Shown: positions 43,529-52,771, counted from the stretch's first letter. The stretch is 64,000 nucleotides of DNA from Flavobacteriales bacterium (GCA_002722245.1 PBLA01000019.1:1-64000); one strand, 5' to 3'. Numbers and translations: made by a program. The notes: generated by a model from the sequence alone, not told the origin.

Positions 43529-44716
43529 ATGAAATGTTACCTTTATTGTCCAAACATTAAGCCAAAAGTAATCGCAAATATTCTTTTCATATCAAGTTGG
43601 TATCCAAATAAAGAAGATCCTACGCTAGGTATTTTTGTACAAAGACATGCAGAAGCAGCAGGAATATACAACCATGTTGCAGTATTGCATGTTCAAAGTG
43701 ATCAATCCATTTCAAAAGCCAACATTCAATACAGCGAAAATAAGACTTACAAGGAATTAATTGTGAATTACCCTAAGGTAAATTCTCAATTACCTCGTTG
43801 GGCAAACCTTACGAAAGTTAAACAGTATAAATTCCATTACAATTTAGGCCTTACTCTCCTTGCGGAGAAAGGATTTATTCCTGACTTAGTTCATTGTAAC
43901 ATCATGAACCCTGTTGGATTAATTGCCAAATACTGGAAAAGAAAACATCAACTGCCTTATGTGGTTACTGAGCATTGGACAGGCTACCTGGAAAGCGACG
44001 GCAGATATAAAAAGAGCACGCTTTTAAAACTCCTTATTCCCTCTATTGCTCGACGTTCAGAAATGATCCTTCCAGTAAGTGATGACCTTAAAAGAGCCCT
44101 TCAAAAAAATCGTATCGGTAAAAATTTCAACGTCGTTCGAAATGTTGTAGATACGGATCAGTTTTTTATTCAAGAAAAAACAAAAACAGGATTTCTAGTC
44201 GTTGCGGATTTAGAAAACAGTCAAAAAAATATTTCTGGTATTATTTACTCATTTCAAGAAGTACTTTACAACAACCCAAACCTTCAGCTTCATATTGCAG
44301 GAGGAGGAACTGATGAAGATCAACTTAAATCATTAGTGGAAGAACTTAACCTTTCTGAAAGCATTCATTTTCATGGCCGAATTAGCGCTGACGGCATAAA
44401 CGACCTTCTCGCTCAAAGTTATGCATCCGTGTTGTTTAGTAATTATGAAAACTTACCTTGTGTAATTGTTGAGTCTTTTGCAGCTGGCGTTCCATTTATT
44501 GCAACTGATGTGGGTGGAATTAGGGAAATTCTTCATGCTGAAAGAGGTATTCTTATTCCAGCAAGAAATCAAAGTGCGCTTGTTGATGCTATGCTTCAAA
44601 CAATACAAACATCATGGGATAAGAATACCATAAGAGCTTATGCTGTTAAACATTTCAGTAAAGCATCTATTGGAAAAGAATTCGACCATATTTATAAAAG
44701 TATCCTTGGAGAATAA
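43529..44716 (+). CDS. GT4 family glycosyltransferase
   Basis: This 395-residue protein is a GT-B fold retaining glycosyltransferase. The N-terminal domain has ILFISSWYPNKEDPTLGIFVQRHAEAA and PYVVTEHWTGYLES. The C-terminal donor domain has LQLHIAGGGTDEDQLKSLVEEL, IHFHGRIS and the E-x7-E region NLPCVIVESFAAGVPFIATDVGGIREI. It probably adds a sugar to a surface polysaccharide repeat unit. It is the first gene of a three-gene set with a flippase and a sulfotransferase, and its 3' end overlaps the likely start of the flippase by a few bases. Confidence 0.9.
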   Translation: MKCYLYCPNIKPKVIANILFISSWYPNKEDPTLGIFVQRHAEAAGIYNHVAVLHVQSDQSISKANIQYSENKTYKELIVNYPKVNSQLPRWANLTKVKQYKFHYNLGLTLLAEKGFIPDLVHCNIMNPVGLIAKYWKRKHQLPYVVTEHWTGYLESDGRYKKSTLLKLLIPSIARRSEMILPVSDDLKRALQKNRIGKNFNVVRNVVDTDQFFIQEKTKTGFLVVADLENSQKNISGIIYSFQEVLYNNPNLQLHIAGGGTDEDQLKSLVEELNLSESIHFHGRISADGINDLLAQSYASVLFSNYENLPCVIVESFAAGVPFIATDVGGIREILHAERGILIPARNQSALVDAMLQTIQTSWDKNTIRAYAVKHFSKASIGKEFDHIYKSILGE

Positions 44717-45980
44717 ATCAACCATCCATATAATTTTAAAGTCACTCCTTGGTACGGCAGGTATTTTTGTCGTAGGCATGTTCTTTAGTTTCACCTTTAA
44801 CTGGGCAATTACCAAATATATGGATCAAGATGAAGTTGGATTGTTTCAATACTACATTTCCATAATTACTTTTGCTATGGTTATTATTCCACTTGGCTAC
44901 CAATCACTTGCTCAACGCGAGGCATTATCTTTGGGTAGAAATGGAATTTCAAAATTGAGTAAACAAGCTTTGCTTGCTGTGTTTTTTAGTTCAGTTTTAT
45001 TTGGAGGACTATGGTATTGGGGACTCACAAAACATAACCTCGTAAAAGACCTTACTGATTTTTCAGGATTGAAAATCGCATTAATGATCATTCCAGTTTA
45101 CGCGTTAAATGTATTCTTCAGAGCTATATTGCAGAGCCAAAACAAAATTTTCAGTTCTGTGCTGCCCGATGTTTTAATTCGACCTATTATTCTTTTAGGA
45201 TGTACAATGATTCTCCCTCTTTTTGCAGTGGATATATCGGGTAATCTTTTACTTTGGATTTTACTTTTCATTCTTGTTGGCGCATTGATATTTTCAATTG
45301 CGAGAGTGTATCAGCATACCGAAGTGAAAGAATTACCTCAAAAAACAAATTGGTTAAAACAAGCTTTACTTCTCCTCCCCATAGGACTTTTAACAACTGT
45401 AAATGAGCGAATTGATGTTGTGATGGTTTCTAAAATATTAGGTAAAATAGATAATGCTGTGTATGGAATAGCATTTAAATTTGCCCTTTTTAGTGGTTTT
45501 GGATTGGTTATTCTAAATCAGGTTCTTGTGCCTCATTATGCAAAATATTTCAGTTCGGAAGAAAATTCAAAAAAACTTCGAGAGAAAATTAAACCGAATG
45601 TCCGATTATCTTTCGCATTAAGCTCTTTTGTTGTACTATTATTAATCGTAATTGGGCAAATGCTCTTAAGTTGGTTTGGCAAAGGAGGGGAAGACTATAC
45701 CGTTGGTTACTCAAGTATGATCATTTTAGCTTTCGGACAGCTGTTTAATGTAGCATTAGGTTCAACAGGATATATTTTAATTATGGCTAAAAAAGAATCA
45801 TTAGTTATGCTGAGTATTGTTGCGGGTATCATTGTTAATATTCTCTTAAACTATTTACTACTTCCAACTCTTGGAATTACTGGCGCAGCAATTTCAACAA
45901 GCGCAAGCATAGTTGTTTGGAATTTAATGATGCTTATTTTTGTAAAACGAACAACAGGAATTAATCCAACAATTTTTTGA
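44706..45980 (+). CDS. Polysaccharide flippase (Wzx/MATE-like)
   Basis: I chose the in-frame TTG at 44706, which gives 424 residues beginning LENKSTIHIILKSLLG; the track start at 44640 is an ATG deeper inside the glycosyltransferase gene. About twelve to fourteen hydrophobic segments follow, with the polysaccharide-biosynthesis signature near the N-terminus (FFSFTFNWAITKYMDQDEVGLFQYY) and VNERIDVVMVSKILGKIDNAVYGIAFKF mid-protein. It moves lipid-linked oligosaccharide across the inner membrane. Its stop overlaps the sulfotransferase start (TGATG), so all three genes are coupled. The start choice is uncertain. Confidence 0.85.
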   Translation: MENKSTIHIILKSLLGTAGIFVVGMFFSFTFNWAITKYMDQDEVGLFQYYISIITFAMVIIPLGYQSLAQREALSLGRNGISKLSKQALLAVFFSSVLFGGLWYWGLTKHNLVKDLTDFSGLKIALMIIPVYALNVFFRAILQSQNKIFSSVLPDVLIRPIILLGCTMILPLFAVDISGNLLLWILLFILVGALIFSIARVYQHTEVKELPQKTNWLKQALLLLPIGLLTTVNERIDVVMVSKILGKIDNAVYGIAFKFALFSGFGLVILNQVLVPHYAKYFSSEENSKKLREKIKPNVRLSFALSSFVVLLLIVIGQMLLSWFGKGGEDYTVGYSSMIILAFGQLFNVALGSTGYILIMAKKESLVMLSIVAGIIVNILLNYLLLPTLGITGAAISTSASIVVWNLMMLIFVKRTTGINPTIF

Positions 45981-46870
45981 TGATTAAATCTCTTCCACAT
46001 TTTCTTATTATTGGTGCCCCAAAATGCGGAACTACCGCGTTACATAATTATTTATCTCAACATCCCGAGATAAATATGTCGCCTAAAGAAATTCATTATT
46101 TCGGAAAAGATCTTGGATATAAAGTAGACCGACCCACTTTGGAAGAATACCAATCCCATTTTAAAAATACCGGGATCAACGGCGACGGATCGGTATGGTA
46201 TTTGTATTCAGACACTATTTATCAAGAGTTGAAAGATTTAGGTATATCTCCTAAAATTATTGTTCTGCTTCGAAATCCTGTGGAAGTAGCATACTCATTA
46301 CACAGTCAAAATTTAGTTGATGCAAATGAAAGTGTTACCGTATTTGAAGAGGCCCTCTCGTTAGAGGAAAGTCGTAAAAATGGTAAAAACCTCCCTCCTA
46401 ATGTTGACCCGCCAAGAACGCTCTATTATCGAGAAACAGCTGATTTCTTCCCTAGAATGCAGGTGCTATTTCAACATATTCCTTCAGAAAATATATTTGT
46501 GGGACTTCAAGAGCACATGCAAAAAGATACCGCTCAATTTCTTAAACAAGTAGAGCATTTTTTAAATCTCAATCATTTTAATGGGTATACGTTTAATTTA
46601 GTCAATGAAAATAGACAGATAAAAAACAAAAAGGTTCATCAATTAATAAAAAAGCCCAATTCATTGAATAGAATGTTGTTTAGAACCATCATTCCTTTCA
46701 AAAAAGTAAGAAGTTGGATGGTGCATGGTATTTATAAAAAAAACGTAACAACTTCTAAACGACCCGAACTTTCATTACAAACAAAGCGTGTGCTTCAACT
46801 CTATTTTAAGCCAAGTATTCAAGCACTAAACGAGATTATTACTCCAGATATTTCTCACTGGATAGATTAG
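45980..46870 (+). CDS. Sulfotransferase
   Basis: This 296-residue protein starts at ATG 45980, overlapping the flippase stop by one base. The PAPS 5'-phosphosulfate loop is FLIIGAPKCGTTALHNYLSQHPEI (about residues 9-32), followed by SPKEIHYF. The 3'-phosphate motif is IIVLLRNPVEVAYSLHSQ near 95-112. It resembles heparan-sulfate and bacterial glycan sulfotransferases. It probably sulfates the polysaccharide made and flipped by the two preceding genes. No PAPS synthesis gene is in the window. A hairpin follows at 46915. Confidence 0.9.
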   Translation: MIKSLPHFLIIGAPKCGTTALHNYLSQHPEINMSPKEIHYFGKDLGYKVDRPTLEEYQSHFKNTGINGDGSVWYLYSDTIYQELKDLGISPKIIVLLRNPVEVAYSLHSQNLVDANESVTVFEEALSLEESRKNGKNLPPNVDPPRTLYYRETADFFPRMQVLFQHIPSENIFVGLQEHMQKDTAQFLKQVEHFLNLNHFNGYTFNLVNENRQIKNKKVHQLIKKPNSLNRMLFRTIIPFKKVRSWMVHGIYKKNVTTSKRPELSLQTKRVLQLYFKPSIQALNEIITPDISHWID

Positions 46871-46914
46871 TGTGTTGATTTAAATATGAAATGGGAAAAC
46901 TCAGAAAAAAAACC

Positions 46915-46959
46915 AAATTAGGAGTAGGAAAACTGACCTCTCAACTCCTATCCTAATTT
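46915..46959 (+). terminator. Probable terminator after the polysaccharide operon
   Basis: AAATTAGGAGTAGGA pairs with TCCTATCCTAATTT (one bulge) around a loop of about 16 bases, 45 bases after the sulfotransferase stop. The T run after it is weak. Confidence 0.6.
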
Positions 46960-47164
46960 GATTGGGTTATTTGGGTATGCAATATAGCCGAAGGTTAACC
47001 GGCTATTTTGTAAATATCAATGTTTTCTCTAATTTTTAAAAGATAAGCACCCAGCATAAACACATTTCTAACCACAAATAAAAACACATAAAATATTGAA
47101 AATGTGATCGATAAGAATAAAAAAAACACATTTCAAAAAATATTAAACAAACAGAAAAAGAGTA

Positions 47165-48679
47165 TTACAATTGATCCAACCACTGTAAAAACTTTCGCTC
47201 TTCCGGTAAATCAATAAAATTATCTTTATTAAATTGTTTGTGAACAGCTTCTTTCAAAGGTTTCTTGGAGAGCACATCAAGATACACTTTCAACCACCCC
47301 TCCTTTCCATTATAGGTTACACCTTTAAGTTTTTGATCATCATAAATTGCAAAAAAAGCATCAAATAAGAGCTTTTGATCAGGAGTAAAAACAATTGCCT
47401 CTATCCTTTCTTTACGCTTTATGGTTTCTACATTTTTGTCAAACACATCTTGTTTACCCATTAAATGATAAACCATTAATAAATGTAATTCACTGTCCAC
47501 AAAATAACTTGAATTCTTTTTATCTAACGATAATGATTGATAGTCAATCAAATGGAGTAAAGCATGTTTAAAGTCTCCTGATAAAATTAAGAGTTGAGCG
47601 AAAAGTAAGTAAACACGAGAAACCAAAAGATTATTTCTTCGAAATTCTTTCTTGGAAACTGTTTTGAACTCTTCTAGTAGTTGATTAATAACTGGCTTGT
47701 CCAAATACCAATATTGCAAATAAATATTGGTCCGAAAATAAATATCATAATACTTTTCAGTGAGTACACCATCGGTATTTTTTTCAATCAAAGGCAAGTA
47801 ATACCTTTTCATGTAGCCTAAGTAACTTTTTACAACATCAATAGCAACTTTCGCAATTAAAAAAGTAAACAGGTTACTAAAAACAAGCAGTTGAGACAAA
47901 TAATTCTTTTTAAAGACCTCTGCTGTTACCAAAAGTTTAAGTTGACGTTTTCGAACATTGTGATGCTCTTCCATATCAACTTGGATAATGGCTCCCATAG
48001 CTTGAATTTCAAAACTACTCATCTTTGCTTTAGAGGATTTCAATGCGTCTACATCAGCAATTAAGCTTGATGAGGTTAGTTTTAGAAGCAACTCTTTGGT
48101 TTCCTCTTTCCGCTCATAAAAAAAGTACTGATAATACAATGTTACGGCTTGACGATATTTACTATCTATTGTATTCACCTCATTTTCTCGTACCGTAACT
48201 TCTTCTAGCGCATGTTCAACTTCCTCGGTAAAGGTTTGAGTGAGCTCTCCTTTCAAATGACATAGGTCCCAGCTTTTTAACAGGGCCTCTTTTTCATAAA
48301 AAAAATACTCTAGGGTTTGAGCATGCTTTAAAAGTTTCGCGTTAAGTTTCCCAGCCTCAAACAACATTGACTTTTCCTGAAGGTTTTTTACATCTTTCAG
48401 CATATCTGCCAAATAACCTTCGTGATCAGATGGTGCATTATAAGACCTTAAATGCTTTAGAATAATTAAATAAAGGTTACGAAGAGAATTCTTTAAGACT
48501 TTTGATGAGGTTTCCTTATACTTTTCCTGAAGGGCATCAAAATCATACTCATTATAATCTTGAATTGTTTGAAAGTAATTATGCAGTAAACTATTATTCC
48601 TACTCGATTGTAACTTTAGGTTAACATACCTTTTTTCTGTGGGATGAAGTGACTTTATAAGTTTAAATAAACTCTTCAT
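47165..48679 (-). CDS. Unknown helical repeat-like protein
   Basis: This 504-residue protein has no signal peptide and is almost all alpha-helical. It begins MKSLFKLIKSLHPTEKRYVNLKLQSS and continues with paired helices (LFEAGKLNAKLLKHAQTLEYFFYEKEALLKSWDL, then LFAQLLILSGDFKHALLHLIDY). It resembles TPR- or HAT-like solenoids, but no canonical TPR consensus repeats. It looks like a conserved hypothetical protein of Bacteroidota. It lies 11 bases after the T9SS-sorted gene on the same strand and is probably cotranscribed with it. Confidence 0.7.
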   Translation of the reverse strand: MKSLFKLIKSLHPTEKRYVNLKLQSSRNNSLLHNYFQTIQDYNEYDFDALQEKYKETSSKVLKNSLRNLYLIILKHLRSYNAPSDHEGYLADMLKDVKNLQEKSMLFEAGKLNAKLLKHAQTLEYFFYEKEALLKSWDLCHLKGELTQTFTEEVEHALEEVTVRENEVNTIDSKYRQAVTLYYQYFFYERKEETKELLLKLTSSSLIADVDALKSSKAKMSSFEIQAMGAIIQVDMEEHHNVRKRQLKLLVTAEVFKKNYLSQLLVFSNLFTFLIAKVAIDVVKSYLGYMKRYYLPLIEKNTDGVLTEKYYDIYFRTNIYLQYWYLDKPVINQLLEEFKTVSKKEFRRNNLLVSRVYLLFAQLLILSGDFKHALLHLIDYQSLSLDKKNSSYFVDSELHLLMVYHLMGKQDVFDKNVETIKRKERIEAIVFTPDQKLLFDAFFAIYDDQKLKGVTYNGKEGWLKVYLDVLSKKPLKEAVHKQFNKDNFIDLPEERKFLQWLDQL

Positions 48680-48690
48680 ACACCCTAAAC

Positions 48691-49749
48691 CTATTTTTTA
48701 ATCAGAACTCCTTTAGTACGTTCATCAGAATTACTTAAAGCAACTTCGTATAAGTACACTCCAGCAGACAAATCAGAAACCTGAATAGAAGTGGTATTTA
48801 AACCATCAAAATACTGAATAACTTTTCCCTGCATGTTTAGTATTCGAAGGGCTTTGATGTGCCCTTTTCCTTCAACAGCTATCGTTACCTCATTGTCGGC
48901 AGGGTTTGGGAATACTTTTAACTTATCCTGAGCAATTTCCCTTGTACTATTTGAACCAATAACATGAACCGTAACTGTGTCCGGAATTATATTACCACTC
49001 GCGCTTAATTTAAGGTCATATACACCAACTTGATCAAATCGAATATTTGTAAATGTTAACCATCCTGTTCCATACATGCTCAACGAACCGTACAAATTTC
49101 CAGGGCCAGATATCTTATCCACATAGGCGTAATTTTGAAAAGTAGAATCAACAAAACCAGTTAAACGATCGTAAACACCAATTGTAATGGGAAAAATAGC
49201 ATCAACAGGAATAATACCTCCATTTCCTGATAACGGAAACACCGCGTCTCCGGCGGAAGAGTTACATCCTTTAGGTGCAAATGCACATAAATCAATTTTT
49301 TCAGGCACATTGAATAGAATTGTATCGGTTATAAAACCACTCACTGAAATTTCCACCTCATATTCTCCTGGTTCAGTGAACATCCAATCATTAAAGTATG
49401 CATGTCCCCAAATATTGTTAGATATTGTTCCTTTTAAAATGCCTGGCCCAGAGAGTAATTTAGCAAGGACAGTACCTGAGTAAGTAGAATCCAACAAACC
49501 ATTGGACGCATCTCCAATAGCAATCCAAAAAGGAGAGGATGTTCCTACGGAAACATACTCAAAAGTGGAATTCCCAAATGAATAAACAAGTTCTTTTCTT
49601 GCGTCCTCATTTGCACAACTAATTCCTTTTTGCTGACATGGATTAGGGTTATAAAATTGAGCAGTTGATGAAAAATAACCACAAACAACCAATACATACA
49701 GTATAATACAACTGAATGAATCAAAGGTTTTACGTGCTAAATTTTTCAT
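48691..49749 (-). CDS. Secreted two-repeat protein with T9SS type A sorting domain
   Basis: This 352-residue protein has a hydrophobic export segment at about 10-30. Two copies of a beta-sandwich repeat follow: residues about 35-150 (GLLDSTYSGTVLAKLLSGPGILKGTIS, GEYEVEISVSGFITDTILFNV) and about 160-268 (GFVDSTFQNYAYVDKISGPGNLYGSLS, GVYDLKLSASGNIIPDTVTVHV). The type A sorting domain has FPNPADNEVTIAVEG to GVLIKK. The two repeats are clearly homologous. T9SS exports it; its role is unknown. The promoter would lie in the AT-rich gap upstream, which also serves the divergent small Cys-rich ORF. Confidence 0.85.
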   Translation of the reverse strand: MKNLARKTFDSFSCIILYVLVVCGYFSSTAQFYNPNPCQQKGISCANEDARKELVYSFGNSTFEYVSVGTSSPFWIAIGDASNGLLDSTYSGTVLAKLLSGPGILKGTISNNIWGHAYFNDWMFTEPGEYEVEISVSGFITDTILFNVPEKIDLCAFAPKGCNSSAGDAVFPLSGNGGIIPVDAIFPITIGVYDRLTGFVDSTFQNYAYVDKISGPGNLYGSLSMYGTGWLTFTNIRFDQVGVYDLKLSASGNIIPDTVTVHVIGSNSTREIAQDKLKVFPNPADNEVTIAVEGKGHIKALRILNMQGKVIQYFDGLNTTSIQVSDLSAGVYLYEVALSNSDERTKGVLIKK

Positions 49750-50006
49750 GCAAAAAAAATTACAATATTAAGGGTTGCTATACCTACTATATTTAAATTC
49801 ATAAACATAGTTTCAAAAAAGGACAAATTTAAAACTAAAAGCTTTAAAAGCAATTAGTTAATACCTTTTTTTTCATGTTTTCTTACCATTTTATACACGA
49901 CGGAAATATAAAAAACAGCTTCTTTTTAAATTTTTCAAACTCAACGATCTACGAATTGTTCACTAGAATCCTTAAGAATTTATTTAAGAATACCTTAAAT
50001 GGTGTA

Positions 50007-50037
50007 TTGTACTTTGCGAGCTAAAAAAATAATTTTG
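50007..50037 (+). promoter_or_regulatory. Predicted promoter of the small Cys/Lys-rich ORF
   Basis: TTG at 50007-50009, 20 bases, then TAATTTTG at 50030-50037: a full consensus match. The expected transcription start (about 50044) falls at or just past the GTG at 50042. This raises the option that translation starts at the internal ATG at 50090. Confidence 0.6.
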
Positions 50038-50041
50038 CATC

Positions 50042-50179
50042 GTGAATAATTCCAGACCTAAAAATGAATTAGAAGCTTTGTTCCAAAACATGGAATGTGT
50101 GGTTTGTGCTAAAAAAAAGAAATGCTGTAAGAAATACAAAAAGAAATCAAAACCCTGTAAAAGCTGTCCTAAGTTCTAA
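50042..50179 (+). CDS. Small Cys/Lys-rich protein (45 or 29 residues)
   Basis: This ORF is too short for the supplied track. It reads MNNSRPKNELEALF from a GTG, then ECVVCAKKKKCCKKYKKK and ends PCKSCPKF. Six cysteines in about 27 residues (two CxxC pairs and a CC) with many lysines suggest a small metal (zinc) or nucleic-acid binding protein. Short proteins ending in a CCKKY...CKSCP pattern are familiar from Bacteroidota. A full-consensus promoter lies just upstream. If transcription starts where that promoter predicts, the ATG at codon 17 would give a 29-residue form that keeps all the cysteines. Confidence 0.55.
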   Translation: MNNSRPKNELEALFQNMECVVCAKKKKCCKKYKKKSKPCKSCPKF

Positions 50180-50290
50180 TTCCCTTTCTAAAAATTAGTT
50201 GATTTCCAATTGATTTAATCTTCCTTTAACACGTGATTTAAATCACCTTTATAGTTGAATTTTTGCTAGTGATCACATTATAGAAAATAG

Positions 50291-50491
50291 TTAAGACACT
50301 CTCTTAAAGTAATATAGAATGAACCAAATCATAACTAATACTGATAGAAATAACAGTGTGATTTGAAACTCACTTATACAAATTGGGCATGGACCTCCTT
50401 CATTACAAGGCTCGCAACTTGGTTGAAATAAACTAAAGAACACACCTATCAATAATTCAAGTAATATTAAATAGAAAATATATCTTTTCAA
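50291..50491 (-). CDS. Small two-helix membrane protein with Cys-rich loop
   Basis: This 66-residue protein has a hydrophobic N-terminus (YIFYLILLELLIGVFFSLF), a short loop with four cysteines (SCEPCNEGGPCPIC) and a second hydrophobic helix (ITLLFLSVLVMIWFILYYF). The basic ends place both termini in the cytosol and the cysteine loop in the periplasm. This is a coherent small-protein design, so I take it as probably real. The function is unknown. Confidence 0.5.
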   Translation of the reverse strand: MKRYIFYLILLELLIGVFFSLFQPSCEPCNEGGPCPICISEFQITLLFLSVLVMIWFILYYFKRVS

Positions 50492-50584
50492 ATCCCAACG
50501 ATTTAATTAAAATCCAACCTATAAAATTTTTCTAACTTAAACTACCAAATAAATAAGCAAGAAAAATTGCTGTTAGCAAATTTT

Positions 50585-51142
50585 TCATTGGTAATTAGAG
50601 AGCAATAAATCTAACGAATTAATTAAATCTTCTGAAGGAGCTACAGAATAATTAACAAATATTTTTTGATCTTGAAAAGAGAAATATGATACTATTAAAT
50701 ACCCATCATAAAATGCATTATCCGTTTCAAATCTAAAATTGATATTATTAAGCTTATTAATTGATATCCCTATACCTTTACTTATTACCAGCTTATTTTC
50801 AGAACTACTTGAATTAGAAATTTTAAAAAAAAGATTTGATTTTTCGAAACTTACTAAAACTATTTCGCTTACATTTCTAAATTCTCCATTTACAACTAAT
50901 TGATAACTTAATATTTGTTTAACAGGCCCTAATTTTTTAATAGAAAATTTAGACAAACTAAAAAGAGTGTCCAACAATTCATTTCTAACTGGAGTAAACC
51001 CTTCTTTTTTAAAAGTGCTAAAAGCTTGATTATGTAGAAAATTCATATCCAAACCTCCTTTCAATGAATCAGAGAGAATAAAACGGTTAATTGAAGAATC
51101 TAATTTTAGTTCCCAATCTTTCTGATTAAAGTAATTATTCAC
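50585..51142 (-). CDS. Unknown protein
   Basis: This 185-residue protein has no signal peptide or membrane segment. The N-terminus is helical (DWELKLDSSINRFIL). The rest alternates strands (QILSYQLVVNGEFRNVSEIVLVSF, FYDGYLIVSYFSFQDQKIFVNYSV). No family is recognised. Its codon use and AT content match the neighbouring MORN gene, and it lies on the same strand about 260 bases away. It may be an independent accessory gene. Confidence 0.55.
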   Translation of the reverse strand: MNNYFNQKDWELKLDSSINRFILSDSLKGGLDMNFLHNQAFSTFKKEGFTPVRNELLDTLFSLSKFSIKKLGPVKQILSYQLVVNGEFRNVSEIVLVSFEKSNLFFKISNSSSSENKLVISKGIGISINKLNNINFRFETDNAFYDGYLIVSYFSFQDQKIFVNYSVAPSEDLINSLDLLLSNYQ

Positions 51143-51402
51143 CTTATTTAAGAGACAAAAATTTTTTTCCTTCGATTGATTAATCGACTATCATCCAGTC
51201 AAAATCAAGAAAAAAATAATTATTTGACATAATCTTAATAACATGAATTAGTTCTATTACTTCGTTTAAATTCACTTTTAGAGTAACCTGTGGTTATTTC
51301 AATGTAAAAATAAAATTTACCGAATCGCAAAAAAAATTACATTATACTTATTTTCATTTAGTGAATCTAAAAGTATTTTTAAAGTTGAAATGCTTAGCAT
51401 TT

Positions 51403-52560
51403 TTACTTACAAGATTTATACCTGTAATTCTCTTCTTTAATTAATTCACCTTTGTCGTTGTAATATTTCCAAACGCCTTCTTTAATATGCTTGATCGACT
51501 CTGAATAGACCGGTATAGGCTTAACTTCTCTACCCATGAAATCTTTTATTTTTGGATCTGGAGTTATCAAAAATGTATCCAATTCCGGATAATAATAATT
51601 GGTATCGATTTCATAATCTCTTTTTATTACTCCTAAGGCTGTTTCATAACCGTACTTACCTGAAATCGCAATCAAACCATTTGTATGATAAAACTTGTAT
51701 TCCCCAACTTTCTGACCCAACATGTAATTGGTTATTTCTTTTACAATTCCGTTTTTATAGTATTTAATACAAGGTCCATTTTTCGATCCTTTAACTTCCA
51801 CCCACTTCATAGAATCATTCTGATTAAACATGTTTATTAACGGTTGATTTTTATTTGTAACATCTACTTCAACAACCTCTTTGTTTTTTCCGAATACTTG
51901 GTAATGAATAATACGTCCGTTTTCATCCATCTCAACTCCTAAACCACCTTCATTTGGTATCCAAGAGTATGTTCTTAATAATTTATTTGAAGCATTAAAT
52001 GTTCTTCTTTCTAATTCAACATTGCAGGAATCAAAATAGGCTATTATCGAATCACCATTGGGTTCAATAGAAACATAAGATTGAGCAACGCCATTAAAGA
52101 ACTTACAATTATTAAGTTTTTTACTGTTCGGGTAAATCACTTTGTAATCACCATTTAATAATCCATTTTTAACTGGTTTTTCAAGACTAAAATATTTTTC
52201 ATCCTCAAATACAGAGGCTATTCTCCAAACACCTGTTGGTAATCCATTAGCGTTTTTAATATTGCATTGAACTCCTGAAAAATTCAAATCATATATGTAC
52301 GGATATTTAAAATCAACAAGATTTTTAATTTCCTTAAGTGATTTCTCTACTTTTTTAGGAGATAAATGACCCTCGTATACAATAAAATCACCTCCATACT
52401 CGGGATCAACTAATCCACTTTGATCAATGACTTCAAATACTTGACTCAATTGCTTTACAGGTTTTCCAATTTGCTCCCCATTGAATTGGAAAACTGAAAT
52501 GCTTTGAGCGTTAGCTAAGCAAAACATTAATAATGGAATTATATTAAAGATTGGTTTCAT
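51403..52560 (-). CDS. Secreted MORN-type repeat protein
   Basis: This 385-residue protein has a signal peptide at 1-19 (LANAQ). The central and C-terminal parts hold YwqK-like MORN repeats: LLNGDYKVIYPNSKKL, NGPCIKYYKNGIVKEITNYMLGQKVGEYKFYHTNGLIAISGKY and EGVWKYYNDKGELIKEENYRY at the end. The first 110 residues are unrecognised. It resembles the protein at 6517-7659 in composition but not closely in sequence. The function is unknown; the toxin-antitoxin name often given to this family is not supported by any partner gene. Confidence 0.7.
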   Translation of the reverse strand: MKPIFNIIPLLMFCLANAQSISVFQFNGEQIGKPVKQLSQVFEVIDQSGLVDPEYGGDFIVYEGHLSPKKVEKSLKEIKNLVDFKYPYIYDLNFSGVQCNIKNANGLPTGVWRIASVFEDEKYFSLEKPVKNGLLNGDYKVIYPNSKKLNNCKFFNGVAQSYVSIEPNGDSIIAYFDSCNVELERRTFNASNKLLRTYSWIPNEGGLGVEMDENGRIIHYQVFGKNKEVVEVDVTNKNQPLINMFNQNDSMKWVEVKGSKNGPCIKYYKNGIVKEITNYMLGQKVGEYKFYHTNGLIAISGKYGYETALGVIKRDYEIDTNYYYPELDTFLITPDPKIKDFMGREVKPIPVYSESIKHIKEGVWKYYNDKGELIKEENYRYKSCK

Positions 52561-52655
52561 TCAATAAATTTTCTGTTTCAACTTTTCATCAGTTATCGCT
52601 TAACCCAATTTACAATACGTTTTACTAATTTACATTAAAGAAAACTTGTATAAAA

Positions 52656-52695
52656 AAACCGGAAATTTTCATAACAATTTGAAAAAATCCGGTTT
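52656..52695 (-). terminator. Terminator of the tRNA-Met gene
   Basis: AAACCGGA and TCCGGTTT, extended by TTTTC/GAAAA, form a stem. On the minus strand it follows the tRNA directly and runs into TTTTTTT. Confidence 0.8.
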
Positions 52696-52697
52696 AG

Positions 52698-52771
52698 TAC
52701 CGAGAGGCGGGCTCGAACCGCCGACCTCGTGAGTATGAATCACGCGCTCTAGCCAGCTGAGCTACCTCGGC
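52698..52771 (-). tRNA. tRNA-Met (CAT)
   Basis: This 74-base cloverleaf on the minus strand has acceptor stem GCCGAGG / TCTCGGT (G-U pairs at both ends), D stem GCTC/GAGC, anticodon stem CGTGA/TCACG with loop TTCATAC (anticodon CAT) and T stem GGCGG/CCGCC with TTCGAGC. The discriminator base is A, and CCA is not encoded. It looks like the elongator Met tRNA; a lysidine-modified Ile2 tRNA, which also has CAT, cannot be wholly excluded. A TATATTTG promoter element lies 27 bases upstream. Confidence 0.93.
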
